Shown: positions 1 through 6,306, numbered from the stretch's first letter. The stretch: DNA of 15,066 bases from GCA-020344555 sp964405925 (GCA_964405925.1 CAYOQG010000134.1:1-15066); one strand, 5' to 3'. The notes: generated from the letters alone by a model not told the origin. Made by a program: numbers and translations.

Positions 1-70
1 TTTTCTGCTGTGCAAGCCGGTCGTATCGGCAAAACCGCTCAGTTTGAGTCAAGAGGAGTGGCACAGCACC

Positions 71-98
71 GATTGGCGATTGGGGATTGGGGATTACG
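71..98. repeat. Heptamer tandem repeat GATTGGN x4
   Basis: Four adjacent seven-base units begin at 71, 78, 85 and 92: GATTGGC, GATTGGG, GATTGGG and a degenerate GATTACG. It is short, non-coding, and probably a slippage product. No function is inferred. Confidence 0.6.
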
Positions 99-361
99 GC
101 GATCCGACGTTTTGACCCTCTTGGCCCGATAAGTCCACCCCACGCGGTGGCTCCGCAAATTCTGAGACTGAAGCTAACACAAGTATGGCGCAGGACGTGC
201 CGACCACTAAGGCATCCACCGGACCCGGACCCGCACCGGCACCTCACCGCTATACCCTTACCGCGCCTTGAAGCAGCAGTGTACGCTCCCAACCACATAC
301 CCTTTACGGACTGTCGGTTGCTAAAGTCGCCTTCGACCTCCGTCGATGATCTCCGTGTAAG

Positions 362-384
362 ACGTTCCGCGTGGGACGGAACGT
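362..384. promoter_or_regulatory. Perfect 8-bp dyad upstream of the 93-aa gene
   Basis: ACGTTCCG (362-369) is the exact reverse complement of CGGAACGT (377-384), with a 7-base centre. It ends 37 bases before the ATG at 422 and 25 bases before the Shine-Dalgarno. It could be an operator for a dimeric regulator or a 5'-UTR hairpin. The sequence alone does not decide, because no confident promoter could be placed around it. Confidence 0.45.
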
Positions 385-421
385 GATAGCCCCTTTTACT
401 TTCCATACTGGAGTAGACTCA

Positions 422-703
422 ATGTCGACGACCACTGAGCAGACGAAGAAGAGCTTCAACGACACCCGTGCAGGTACGGTGATCCCCTTCGAGCAGATCA
501 ACGAGCCTGGCTGCTACATCTGCAACTGGACCGGCCATCTGATGCGCGTTCCGGAAGATGGTGTACAGCCCGGTCGCTCGCCGCTGATCAACATGATTGG
601 CCATGACCCGCTCTTCGTGACGAAAATCAGCGAGAATCCCTACATCCCGGTGACGAAGGCCCGTCTGCTCGCGGCCAACTGGGACGTGAACGTCAACTTC
701 TAG
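422..703 (+). CDS. Small conserved-looking protein of unknown function (93 aa)
   Basis: I do not recognise a characterised family, but this is very probably a real gene. The ATG at 422 has a GGAG Shine-Dalgarno at 410-413 with 8-base spacing, and a strong terminator-like hairpin follows 29 bases after the stop. An earlier in-frame start at 371 would lie inside the upstream dyad and has no binding site. The protein is soluble, with no signal peptide or membrane helix. It has a polar N-terminus (about residues 1-20), then a compact C-terminal part with a CxxC pair (CYIC, followed by WTGH), a PGRSPL turn, a segment reading FVTKISENPYIPVTKARLL, and the ending NVNF. The ordered, proline/glycine-punctuated core looks like a small conserved domain, and I have an impression of similar short proteins in planctomycetes from memory only. 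It stands alone as a single-gene unit. The CxxC plus His could bind a metal, but two Cys and one His are not a complete zinc site. Confidence 0.8.
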   Translation: MSTTTEQTKKSFNDTRAGTVIPFEQINEPGCYICNWTGHLMRVPEDGVQPGRSPLINMIGHDPLFVTKISENPYIPVTKARLLAANWDVNVNF

Positions 704-732
704 GCACCGAAAAGCGAAACGGGATTGGAATG

Positions 733-790
733 CAGGGGGCAGAATGTCATGGCCGGTGGCGTGAAGGCACCGGCCATGACAGGCCCCCTG
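733..790 (+). terminator. Very strong hairpin, probable terminator of the 93-aa gene
   Basis: CAGGGGGC (733-740) pairs with GCCCCCTG (783-790). Inside, TGTCATGGCCGGTG (745-758) pairs perfectly with CACCGGCCATGACA (768-781). That gives 22 base pairs with a small internal loop (AGAA against G) and a 9-base apical loop. It lies 29 bases after the stop at 703 and is followed by TTCTCATT, a weak U-rich tail. A factor-independent terminator or a 3'-end stabilising hairpin both fit. The tail is poorer than in a classical terminator. Confidence 0.75.
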
Positions 791-859
791 TTCTCATTGC
801 CATCCCCCACGAATCGACCGAACGTCAATCAGTAAATCGCTTAGTTGGATCGAACGACC

Positions 860-1078
860 ATGACGACGACCGAAAACGTCCCTGTCTCACGGAAGATGCT
901 CTACGTGGCGATGCTTGTACTGCTGATCGCGATCTTCGTGGGTGCCAAGCGTGGGGCTCAGCCAGTCTATCTGGCGGTCGGCTTTATCGGCGAGATCATC
1001 CTCGTAGCCACCGTACATCTGTCATCGGTGATTCAGCAGTTCACGCACAGGTTCGCAGGCCATCACGGCGAGTTCTAG
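860..1078 (+). CDS. Small two-helix membrane protein (72 aa)
   Basis: A short polar N-terminus (residues 1-12, ending SRK) is followed by a hydrophobic helix at about 13-29 (LYVAMLVLLIAIFVGA). A basic turn (KRGAQ) leads to a second hydrophobic helix at about 35-58 that carries one Glu (E45) and a His, and then a His-rich tail (FTHRFAGHHGEF). With basic residues before helix 1 and in the loop, the topology is not obvious. The ATG at 860 is preferred over an in-frame TTG at 845. The only Shine-Dalgarno-like bases are a weak GGA at 847-849. The gene lies downstream of the strong hairpin at 733-790, so it is probably transcribed separately from the 93-aa gene. I recognise no family. The regular alternation of helix and loop makes a chance frame less likely, but length and the weak start keep confidence moderate. 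Confidence 0.6.
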   Translation: MTTTENVPVSRKMLYVAMLVLLIAIFVGAKRGAQPVYLAVGFIGEIILVATVHLSSVIQQFTHRFAGHHGEF

Positions 1079-1508
1079 AGTATTCTCTGGCCGCGTGTGG
1101 CCCGCCGAAAGCGTGTATCGCCGCTCCTCTTGGGCAGCGTCCCCTGAAGTTGGCACCACCGACAAGGGGTGACGCTACTTAAGACGGAAACCGCTCTAAA
1201 CATCGGCAGTCAGCGACCGCCCTGGCACCCTGTGTGCTGAGTGCGGTCCGCGTTCGCCCCACCTCTAACACCGCCACGGAGCCGGGCGAATGGAAACGAC
1301 ATCGGGCTCCGCCCCCCGGCGCGCAGCGCAGCGAATCAGCGTACGGACAACCCCGCCGAGCCTACAATGACACACTTCGTGCTTCGTTTGCTCGGGTTCT
1401 GCCAAGGCGGCAGTATACTTCCTGTGACGGGCAAACGTTCCTCTGCCCGCTGCCCGTGGGTACGGAAGTGACAGATTTCCGACACTAAAGCCTCTTCCAC
1501 GCTCGACA
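1079..1508. other. Intergenic region with a degenerate hairpin
   Basis: There are 430 bases between the small membrane protein and the convergent kinase-like gene. Besides the hairpin copy at 1115-1178 it contains minor dyads (CTGCC/GGCAG around 1399-1413, CGGGCA/TGCCCG at 1428-1449). The open frames in this stretch lack binding sites and family resemblance. Nothing else was recognised. Confidence 0.6.
1115..1178. repeat. Intergenic hairpin family, degenerate copy
   Basis: The right arm (1159-1178) contains ACAAGGGGTGACGCTAC, 17 bases identical to the right arm of the better copy at 7071-7090. The left side (1115-1134) matches its reverse complement at 13 of 20 positions. The spacer is 24 bases, against 25 in the other copy. 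Shared sequence and shared geometry indicate a dispersed hairpin element in decay. Confidence 0.6.
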
Positions 1509-2675
1509 TCAAACCAGTGGGACCTGATAATCCCCGATGTAGCCTCTCTGTTGGAAGAGTGCTAAAAGCTCATCGACTGATTTGAATATCCTGGTCGCCG
1601 TCTGGTTCACGAATGGTGAGGGCTCCTGCTCAGGGCGCCAGACAACGTAGACCTCTTTGGTGCTCTCAAAGGCGTGCTGCAGCTCGCGTTCCACACCCGA
1701 CGACAAAACGGCTTGGCCGTTCGGTAACGCCGGGATGTAGCTCACGATCATGTCCGATTGATCGATCAGCTTGAAGTCGCGGGCGTAGATTTGTGCGTCG
1801 ATGTCGCGAGCGATCTGTGTGATCTCACTGACGCTCAGACGCACCTCACGCCCGTGAACGTCGAGGAGCACGTCCTCTTCACCATGCTTGGTCGCCTCAC
1901 CGGCCTCATGCAAGAGTCTTTTCTCATTCAGATCGGCCGGGTCAAAGGTGATGAAGTGCTCAGCGAGCACATCGCGGAATTGCTCCGTCTGGGCCAAAAT
2001 CTCTGGCTGGTCCAAAACGTGCGTCATGGGGAAGGATGGGTATACGCGTTTCCGGCTCGGCTCGAACATCAGGCGGTAGAGCGACTGGGCGTTGATCCGC
2101 GGGTTACTGCGGGAGATGACCAGCGCGTGACCGTAACCGGCGACAGCCTCCGCCATGGCTTGAGTAACCACGATTTCCTCCTCCCGCCAGACCAGAATGT
2201 CCTTGAGAGTATGCCGGATCTCGTGCTCCCGTTCCAACCGCTCGTGGACCGTATCGACGTTGTCGACAAGGGTCACATAAAGGTCAGCATCGAGCTCGGC
2301 GATCTGAGTATGATCGTACGCGTGAAACAAACCGTGCTTCCATCGAAACGTGGCATGGGTGTTCACAATCAGGTTGGTCTCGTCGGTCGTGGACTGGAGG
2401 ATGTCCTTGAAAACGCTGCGCCGAAGTGCAGTCAGTCGCTGTCGTGGCAGGTCGAGGATCCGATGAGGCACGATGTCTGGTGCCTCCGCGCACATTCGCT
2501 CCCCGACATTGAACAGAAGGACTTCCCGACCATTCGCCGTGGCGGTGTCCACGACGGCCTGAAGGAATGGCTTCTTGTCGAGTCCGACCTGGCCTGTCGC
2601 GATGACACGAACACCGCTGCGTCGTCGCTGCCCCCTCGTTGCAAACAGCGAACGCCCGCCTGGTTCGTCATTCAT
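1509..2675 (-). CDS. P-loop nucleotide kinase-like protein with deoxyribosyltransferase-like C-terminus (388 aa)
   Basis: The N-terminal half begins, after an Arg-rich lead, with a strand and a degenerate P-loop at residues 24-36 (VIATGQVGLDKKP). It continues with patterns of adenylate-kinase-like P-loop proteins: LIVNTHATFRW, then LYVTLVDNVDTVHERLERE, resembling archaeal-type adenylate kinases. Walker A lacks the usual GK[ST] (it reads DKKP), so ATP binding may be altered. The C-terminal part from about residue 300 reads DFKLIDQSDMIVSYIP and then SSGVERE (325-331), the Asp/Asn-and-Glu pattern seen in nucleoside 2-deoxyribosyltransferase-like folds. The role is therefore probably nucleotide related, but the substrate is unknown. 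The start at 2675 has only a weak upstream purine stretch. The gene lies 21 bases downstream of the CAP-domain gene on the same strand, so co-transcription is likely. Domain assignments come from motif reading, not from a search. Confidence 0.8.
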   Translation of the reverse strand: MNDEPGGRSLFATRGQRRRSGVRVIATGQVGLDKKPFLQAVVDTATANGREVLLFNVGERMCAEAPDIVPHRILDLPRQRLTALRRSVFKDILQSTTDETNLIVNTHATFRWKHGLFHAYDHTQIAELDADLYVTLVDNVDTVHERLEREHEIRHTLKDILVWREEEIVVTQAMAEAVAGYGHALVISRSNPRINAQSLYRLMFEPSRKRVYPSFPMTHVLDQPEILAQTEQFRDVLAEHFITFDPADLNEKRLLHEAGEATKHGEEDVLLDVHGREVRLSVSEITQIARDIDAQIYARDFKLIDQSDMIVSYIPALPNGQAVLSSGVERELQHAFESTKEVYVVWRPEQEPSPFVNQTATRIFKSVDELLALFQQRGYIGDYQVPLV

Positions 2676-2696
2676 GACGTCTTAGAGTAAATCTTG

Positions 2697-3242
2697 TTAG
2701 TAGTCGGCGGGGTCACCGAACTCCTGGACCCAGTAAATGGAGTGCTCCCCACCGGTGCGGACGGCCACCCCCAGCTCTTTCCAGTTCGGTCCCAGAATCA
2801 GGTCGCGGTGGGGTGGGCTTTCCATCCACACCTTCATGACCTCGGCCGGGGTCGCCTGACCGGCGGCGAGATTCTCGCCCACAGCGTAGAACTTGTATTT
2901 GCAGGCCACGGCGCGAGTGGCCGGTCCTTCGCCCCTTATTGGATCACGATGTCCAAAGAAACCCTCGGCGGACATTCGACAAGCGTAGTCCGCAGCCGCT
3001 TGTTCGAGCTTCGGATTAACTAGAACGGGTTGCAGCCCCCGTTCCGCCCGGGCTAGGTTGACAAGCTGAACGACCTGATCAGCCATGCGCTCAGCGTCTT
3101 CGGGGGTGATGCAAGCGGCAGCCGCGGCGGGTTTCGAAACGGCTCCAGCGTCATCCGGCGGCTCATCGGTCCAGAAGCAGCCGGTGGTGAAGCCGAGCAG
3201 CCATATTGCCTGCACGCCGAAGATGAGGCGTTTAGTCGTCAA
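2697..3242 (-). CDS. Exported CAP/SCP-domain protein (181 aa), probable lipoprotein
   Basis: The CAP (cysteine-rich secretory/SCP-like) domain spans about residues 50-181. It starts with LVNLARAERGLQPV and carries the family's putative metal-site residues in FFGH, GENLA and SPPHRD, followed by the terminal strands (ELGVAV, YWVQEFG). Bacterial CAP proteins are extracytoplasmic and their activity is mostly undefined. I chose the TTG at 3242 because it is followed at once by a secretion signal (TTKR, then LIFGVQAIWLLGF, then TTGC) and has AGGA upstream. The TTG at 3323 would add 27 polar residues before the signal and lacks a binding site. The Cys after the hydrophobic stretch may be lipidated, although Thr at -3 is not the canonical lipobox. 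A short Pro/Ala-rich linker separates it from the domain. It probably heads an operon with the kinase-like gene. Confidence 0.88.
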   Translation of the reverse strand: MTTKRLIFGVQAIWLLGFTTGCFWTDEPPDDAGAVSKPAAAAACITPEDAERMADQVVQLVNLARAERGLQPVLVNPKLEQAAADYACRMSAEGFFGHRDPIRGEGPATRAVACKYKFYAVGENLAAGQATPAEVMKVWMESPPHRDLILGPNWKELGVAVRTGGEHSIYWVQEFGDPADY

Positions 3243-3802
3243 CGGTCGCCGTCCTAGCTCCGAATGCGAATGAGCGCACGTACTACCCGGTTCAATTCTA
3301 CACCACGCCAAACGGGTCAACAAGCTGGATCACTATGAGTATCACCTGTGACTGAATTGTTACATCGTGACCGTACTCGAAACCCCGATCCAGCCGGGCC
3401 CGGACACCCATAATACCGTCACCTTCGTATCGTCAAGGGACTTCTGAGGCTTGAGAGCCCTTCCCGGGCCGATCCACCGGAGACTTTGAGGAACTTGAAG
3501 CGGAGCGAGCGGGGTCCCGGGGTTCCAAGCGGCCCAAGCCCGACCGTTCTCTTCACGGTTGTGCCCTTATGGGTTAGAACAGCATCATCGCGCCCGGCGG
3601 ACACGTGGTCCATGACGCCTGGTCGATGCGGTGTGGATGCGGGCTTCGGCCCCTAGGACCGGCGATTGGACGCCGATCTCTCGACTCCACCCCCCTTCCC
3701 CGGTTTCTTGCCTGAACGCGCTCGCCTGAGTCTAATGTCTGTCTGCTCGGCACAGCGTCCCGGGCACGATCACCATCAAGGAACGCGATCGGCGCCAGCG
3801 CG
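3243..3802. other. Divergent intergenic region without recognised gene
   Basis: There are 560 bases between the CAP-domain gene (-) and mqnD (+), so the promoters of both should lie here. I could not place a convincing -35/-10 pair or operator. Open frames on the minus strand (3419-3613 and 3574-3858) are Arg/Ser/Pro-rich, lack binding sites, and the second overlaps the start of mqnD. Confidence 0.6.
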
Positions 3803-4645
3803 ATGAGGAAACGGCGACTAACACTTGGCCACAGCCCGGATCCGGACGACGCGTTCATGTTCTACGCGTTGGCCCGGGACAAGATCGACACCCGCGGCTG
3901 GACGTTCGAACACGTTCTTCAAGATATCCAAACGCTCAACATCCGAGCCTTGCGCGGGGAGCTGGATATCACCGCCATCAGCATCCACGCTTATCCCTAC
4001 GTCTCTGATAAGTACGCCCTGACCAATTGCGGATCGAGCATGGGCGATGGTTACGGACCGTTGGTCGTCTCGCGAGAACCCATGACAGTAGACGAGTTGC
4101 GAGGAAGGAAGATCGCGATACCTGGCGAGATGACGACCGCGTTCCTCGTGCTGAACCTGCTACTTGGCCGGGGCACGTTCGACCACGTGGGTGTCATGTT
4201 CGACCAAATCCTGGATCACGTCGCGAACGGGCAAGCTGACGCAGGGCTGATCATTCACGAGGGACAGCTTACCTATCAACACCACGACCTTTATAAGGTC
4301 GTCGACCTGGGCGCGTGGTGGAAGAAAGAGACGGATATGCCGCTTCCTTTGGGAGGTAACTGCGTGCGCCGCGACCTCGGACTTGATGCCATGAACGAGA
4401 TCACCGCCGTCATCAAGGAAAGCATCGAGTACAGTCTTGCCCATCGCCCAGACGCCGTCGAGCACGCCCTTCAATACGCCCGCGACATGGGTCGCGATTT
4501 GGCTGACAGATTCGTCGGCATGTACGTCAATGAATGGACGATCGATTACGGCGAAACCGGTCGACAGGCCGTCCGTGAACTTCTGCATCGCGCACACCAA
4601 GCGGGGCTAACACCCGATCCCGGCACCATCGACTTCATCGGTTAG
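3803..4645 (+). CDS. mqnD: 1,4-dihydroxy-6-naphthoate synthase (MqnD), futalosine menaquinone pathway
   Basis: MqnD converts cyclic dehypoxanthinylfutalosine to 1,4-dihydroxy-6-naphthoate in the cytoplasm, the fourth step of the alternative menaquinone pathway. The 280-aa length is normal for the family, which has a periplasmic-binding-protein fold. Visible signatures are LGHSPDPDDAF (residues 8-18), ISIHAYPYVSD, GDGYGPLVV, IAIPGEMTTAFLVLNLL, and IIHEGQLTYQ with His152 in the position of the proposed catalytic His. WWKKETDMPLPLGGN follows. The first motif reads SPDPDD where many homologues have SPCPND. The close relative MqnA shares the fold, but the IHEGxLTY and PLPLGG motifs favour MqnD. 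No other mqn gene is in the window. The ATG at 3803 sits right before the first strand. AAGGAA at 3778-3783 is too far upstream to be a good binding site. The gene converges on the K+ channel gene. Confidence 0.9.
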   Translation: MRKRRLTLGHSPDPDDAFMFYALARDKIDTRGWTFEHVLQDIQTLNIRALRGELDITAISIHAYPYVSDKYALTNCGSSMGDGYGPLVVSREPMTVDELRGRKIAIPGEMTTAFLVLNLLLGRGTFDHVGVMFDQILDHVANGQADAGLIIHEGQLTYQHHDLYKVVDLGAWWKKETDMPLPLGGNCVRRDLGLDAMNEITAVIKESIEYSLAHRPDAVEHALQYARDMGRDLADRFVGMYVNEWTIDYGETGRQAVRELLHRAHQAGLTPDPGTIDFIG

Positions 4646-4654
4646 GAAACGCCC

Positions 4655-4792
4655 AAACACTCAAACCTCCAAGCGCCAAAGTCGAGAAGGTCGGAAGTTC
4701 GTCGCGGTCCGACACCCACCGTTCGCCCTGGCATCTCGCCATTTCGACGTCCTGACCCTTCGACTTTTCGACGCTTCGCCGTTTGAGCGTTT
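4655..4792. repeat. Long imperfect inverted repeat between convergent genes, possible bidirectional terminator
   Basis: AAACACTCAAAC (4655-4666) pairs with GTTTGAGCGTTT (4781-4792) at 11 of 12 positions. Further in, AAGCG and AAAGTCGAGAAGGTC (4671-4692) match the reverse complement of GACCCTTCGACTTTTCGACGCTT (4754-4776) with small gaps. The right arm is built of short repeated TTCGAC-like units. It fills the 146-base gap between mqnD and the channel gene and touches the channel's stop codon. A shared terminator is possible, but it has no clean U-tract and a long loop. Confidence 0.5.
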
Positions 4793-5796
4793 TATCCCAT
4801 TTCCTCGAGGCGGCTTGATACGCCGACGGGACCGATGAGGATCAGGGTGTCACGGCGTTCTACGACGGCATCGGGGCCCGGGCTCACGAGTGTCTCACCG
4901 TCGGCCCGTTTGATGGCGACGACCGTGGCACCGGTTTGATGTCGAACGTGTGCATCCCGTAGGGACATGCCAACCAGCGATGACTTTTCACCGATCACGT
5001 ATTCATCCATTTCAAGGTCCACGCCTTTGTTGGCCACCTCCACGAAGTCGACCACCGTCGGTCGGGTGAGGATGTCGGAGATCTTCATCGCACCGATGAT
5101 CTGCGGGCACACCACGCGGGTGGCCCCGGCTCGTTTGAGCTTGGCCTCCGTCGCAACCTGCTCAGCTCGGGGCACGATGATCAGGTCAGGGCGCAACGTA
5201 TGGGCGGTCAAGGTGATGAATACATTGTCAGCGTCCGTCGGCAGGCAGATGACCAAGGCCCGAGCCCGCTTCAAGCCGGAGTGAAGGAGCGTTGTCTCTT
5301 CTGTGGCATCACCAATGACAAAGGGCAGACCAGCCTCGCGCAGGTCCACCTCGACGGACGGCTGTGACTCAACCACCACAATTGGCATCCGCCGCCGCCG
5401 GAGCTCTTCAGCAACCAGGGCCCCCATCCGTCCGTAGCCGCAGATGATGACGTGGTTCCTCATATGTTCGATTGTCTTGTCCATCCTTCTCTTCTCACGC
5501 AGGAAGCGCAGCTCGCCGCTGACGACGAGCGTAACCAGTGACGTCAAGGCGTAGGATACCGTGACGATTCCGAAGACGATGACGACGATCGTCCAAAGCC
5601 GGCCCGCATGGCTCAGCTCCCAGACTTCACCATAACCGACGGTGGACAGGGTGATGACCGTCATGTAGGCAGCGTCAACGAAAGCCGGTTTCTCGCCCGT
5701 CGGCGTCTCTTCGAGCACTATGTACCCGGCTGTCCCGGCGAGGAAAACACTCAGCAGGGCAAGAACGGCAAGGACCAGACGCAAACGCGCAGACAC
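4792..5796 (-). CDS. Two-helix potassium channel with RCK (TrkA-N/TrkA-C) regulatory domain (334 aa)
   Basis: This is an inner-membrane K+ channel subunit, expected to form a tetramer gated by a cytoplasmic ring. Helix 1 is at about residues 7-28, the pore loop carries the selectivity filter TVGYG (52-56), and helix 2 is at about 67-93. A basic linker leads to the RCK Rossmann fold with GYGRMG (120-125), the GxGxxG nucleotide motif. IVVVESQ and FVIGDAT follow, with the acidic and Gly residues expected, and then a TrkA-C domain (about 255-334, YVIGEKSSLVGMSL to DTLILIGP). Order and length match MthK-type channels. The start is GTG at 5796 with a GGAGG Shine-Dalgarno (5806-5810 on the plus coordinates) at 9-base spacing. 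Two internal Met codons (105 and 112) lie at the pore/RCK junction. It converges with mqnD and has no obvious partner. The ligand (Ca2+, ATP/ADP, NAD) cannot be read from sequence. Confidence 0.93.
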   Translation of the reverse strand: MSARLRLVLAVLALLSVFLAGTAGYIVLEETPTGEKPAFVDAAYMTVITLSTVGYGEVWELSHAGRLWTIVVIVFGIVTVSYALTSLVTLVVSGELRFLREKRRMDKTIEHMRNHVIICGYGRMGALVAEELRRRRMPIVVVESQPSVEVDLREAGLPFVIGDATEETTLLHSGLKRARALVICLPTDADNVFITLTAHTLRPDLIIVPRAEQVATEAKLKRAGATRVVCPQIIGAMKISDILTRPTVVDFVEVANKGVDLEMDEYVIGEKSSLVGMSLRDAHVRHQTGATVVAIKRADGETLVSPGPDAVVERRDTLILIGPVGVSSRLEEMG

Positions 5797-5972
5797 GCCA
5801 ACACGCCTCCAAGCACAAAGCAGCCGGCTTGCTTTGGTAGGGACTGCCTATTGTCGATCACCGAAGCACACCTGCGCCGCCCTCGGCTCGTTCCGCGGTA
5901 CATGCGCACCAGGAGCGCAAGTGTGCCGCTGGTCATCGACGGTCTTCCATCTACAATCGTCCATCACGGCCT

Positions 5973-6000
5973 TTGGACTGTGCCCATTCTGTGGTACGAT
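5973..6000 (+). promoter_or_regulatory. Possible promoter of the SEC-C gene
   Basis: TTGGAC (5973-5978), 16 bases, then TACGAT (5995-6000) is a weak sigma-70-like match about 94 bases before the ATG at 6094. It is the best candidate in this divergent 297-base gap, but each box matches only partly. Confidence 0.22.
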
Positions 6001-6093
6001 CACGGTCACGGAACCAGCCGGGAAGGCACGTTCCCAGGGCTGCGGGACTGCCCCAAGTTGACCGGTGGCGGAGTCGCCAGCGAAAGGGAAATC

Positions 6094-6306
6094 ATGGCTA
6101 AAGGGTACAATCCAGAAAACGAGCGCTTCTACGACCGGGAGCGACGCAAGACGGAGCACAAAGCGCGAGTCCCCGGCGAGGATGAGGAGTCGTTGCCCCC
6201 GCCCGTCGAACCGATCCGCGCCGATGATAAACCCAAGCGTAACGATCCTTGCCCTTGCGGAAGTGGCAAGAAGTACAAGCAGTGCTGTGGTAAGGGAGGG
6301 TCGTGA
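6094..6306 (+). CDS. Small SEC-C motif protein (70 aa)
   Basis: The C-terminus carries a clear SEC-C zinc motif, NDPCPCGSGKKYKQCCG (residues 50-66), with Cys 53, 55, 64 and 65 in the C-x-C-x8-CC spacing. This is the zinc-binding tail first described at the end of SecA, where it contacts SecB. It is also found on many unrelated small proteins. Here it follows about 45 charged, probably disordered residues (NENERFYDRERRKTEHK, then an acidic Pro-rich segment). No SecA-like domain is present, so a SecA role is not implied. A GGGAA at 6086-6090 lies 3 bases before the ATG, close but usable, and the residues from the first Met fit a short standalone protein. An open frame starting at 5608 would extend it by more than 160 residues through intergenic DNA and the channel gene, which I reject. 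It converges with the PilZ gene. Confidence 0.85.
   Translation: MAKGYNPENERFYDRERRKTEHKARVPGEDEESLPPPVEPIRADDKPKRNDPCPCGSGKKYKQCCGKGGS

Larger units (their letters stand above)
1..421. other. Gene-poor leader region
   Basis: No coding region here is convincing. A 99-codon open frame at 87-386 has no ribosome binding site, is rich in Pro/Arg/His as expected of a random frame in GC-rich DNA, and matches no family I know. The stretch holds a short heptamer repeat (71-98) and a 23-bp dyad (362-384) directly upstream of the first real gene. No clear -35/-10 pair was found. Confidence 0.6.

Noticed and set aside
87..386. 99-codon open frame on the plus strand
   Set aside because: No ribosome binding site, Pro/Arg/His-rich composition typical of chance frames in GC-rich DNA, and it overlaps the dyad upstream of the real gene.
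1414..1419. TATACT, a good -10 box
   Set aside because: No -35 box at usable spacing and no gene downstream on that strand.
1758..2690. 310-codon frame opposite the kinase-like gene
   Set aside because: The minus-strand frame has recognisable motifs and better context; this one is its shadow.
3574..3858. Minus-strand frame overlapping the start of mqnD
   Set aside because: Arg/Ser-rich, no binding site, and it would overlap a well-supported gene.
5608..6093. In-frame N-terminal extension of the SEC-C protein
   Set aside because: It would run through the channel gene and intergenic DNA, with no conserved features; the ATG at 6094 has a GGGAA just upstream.
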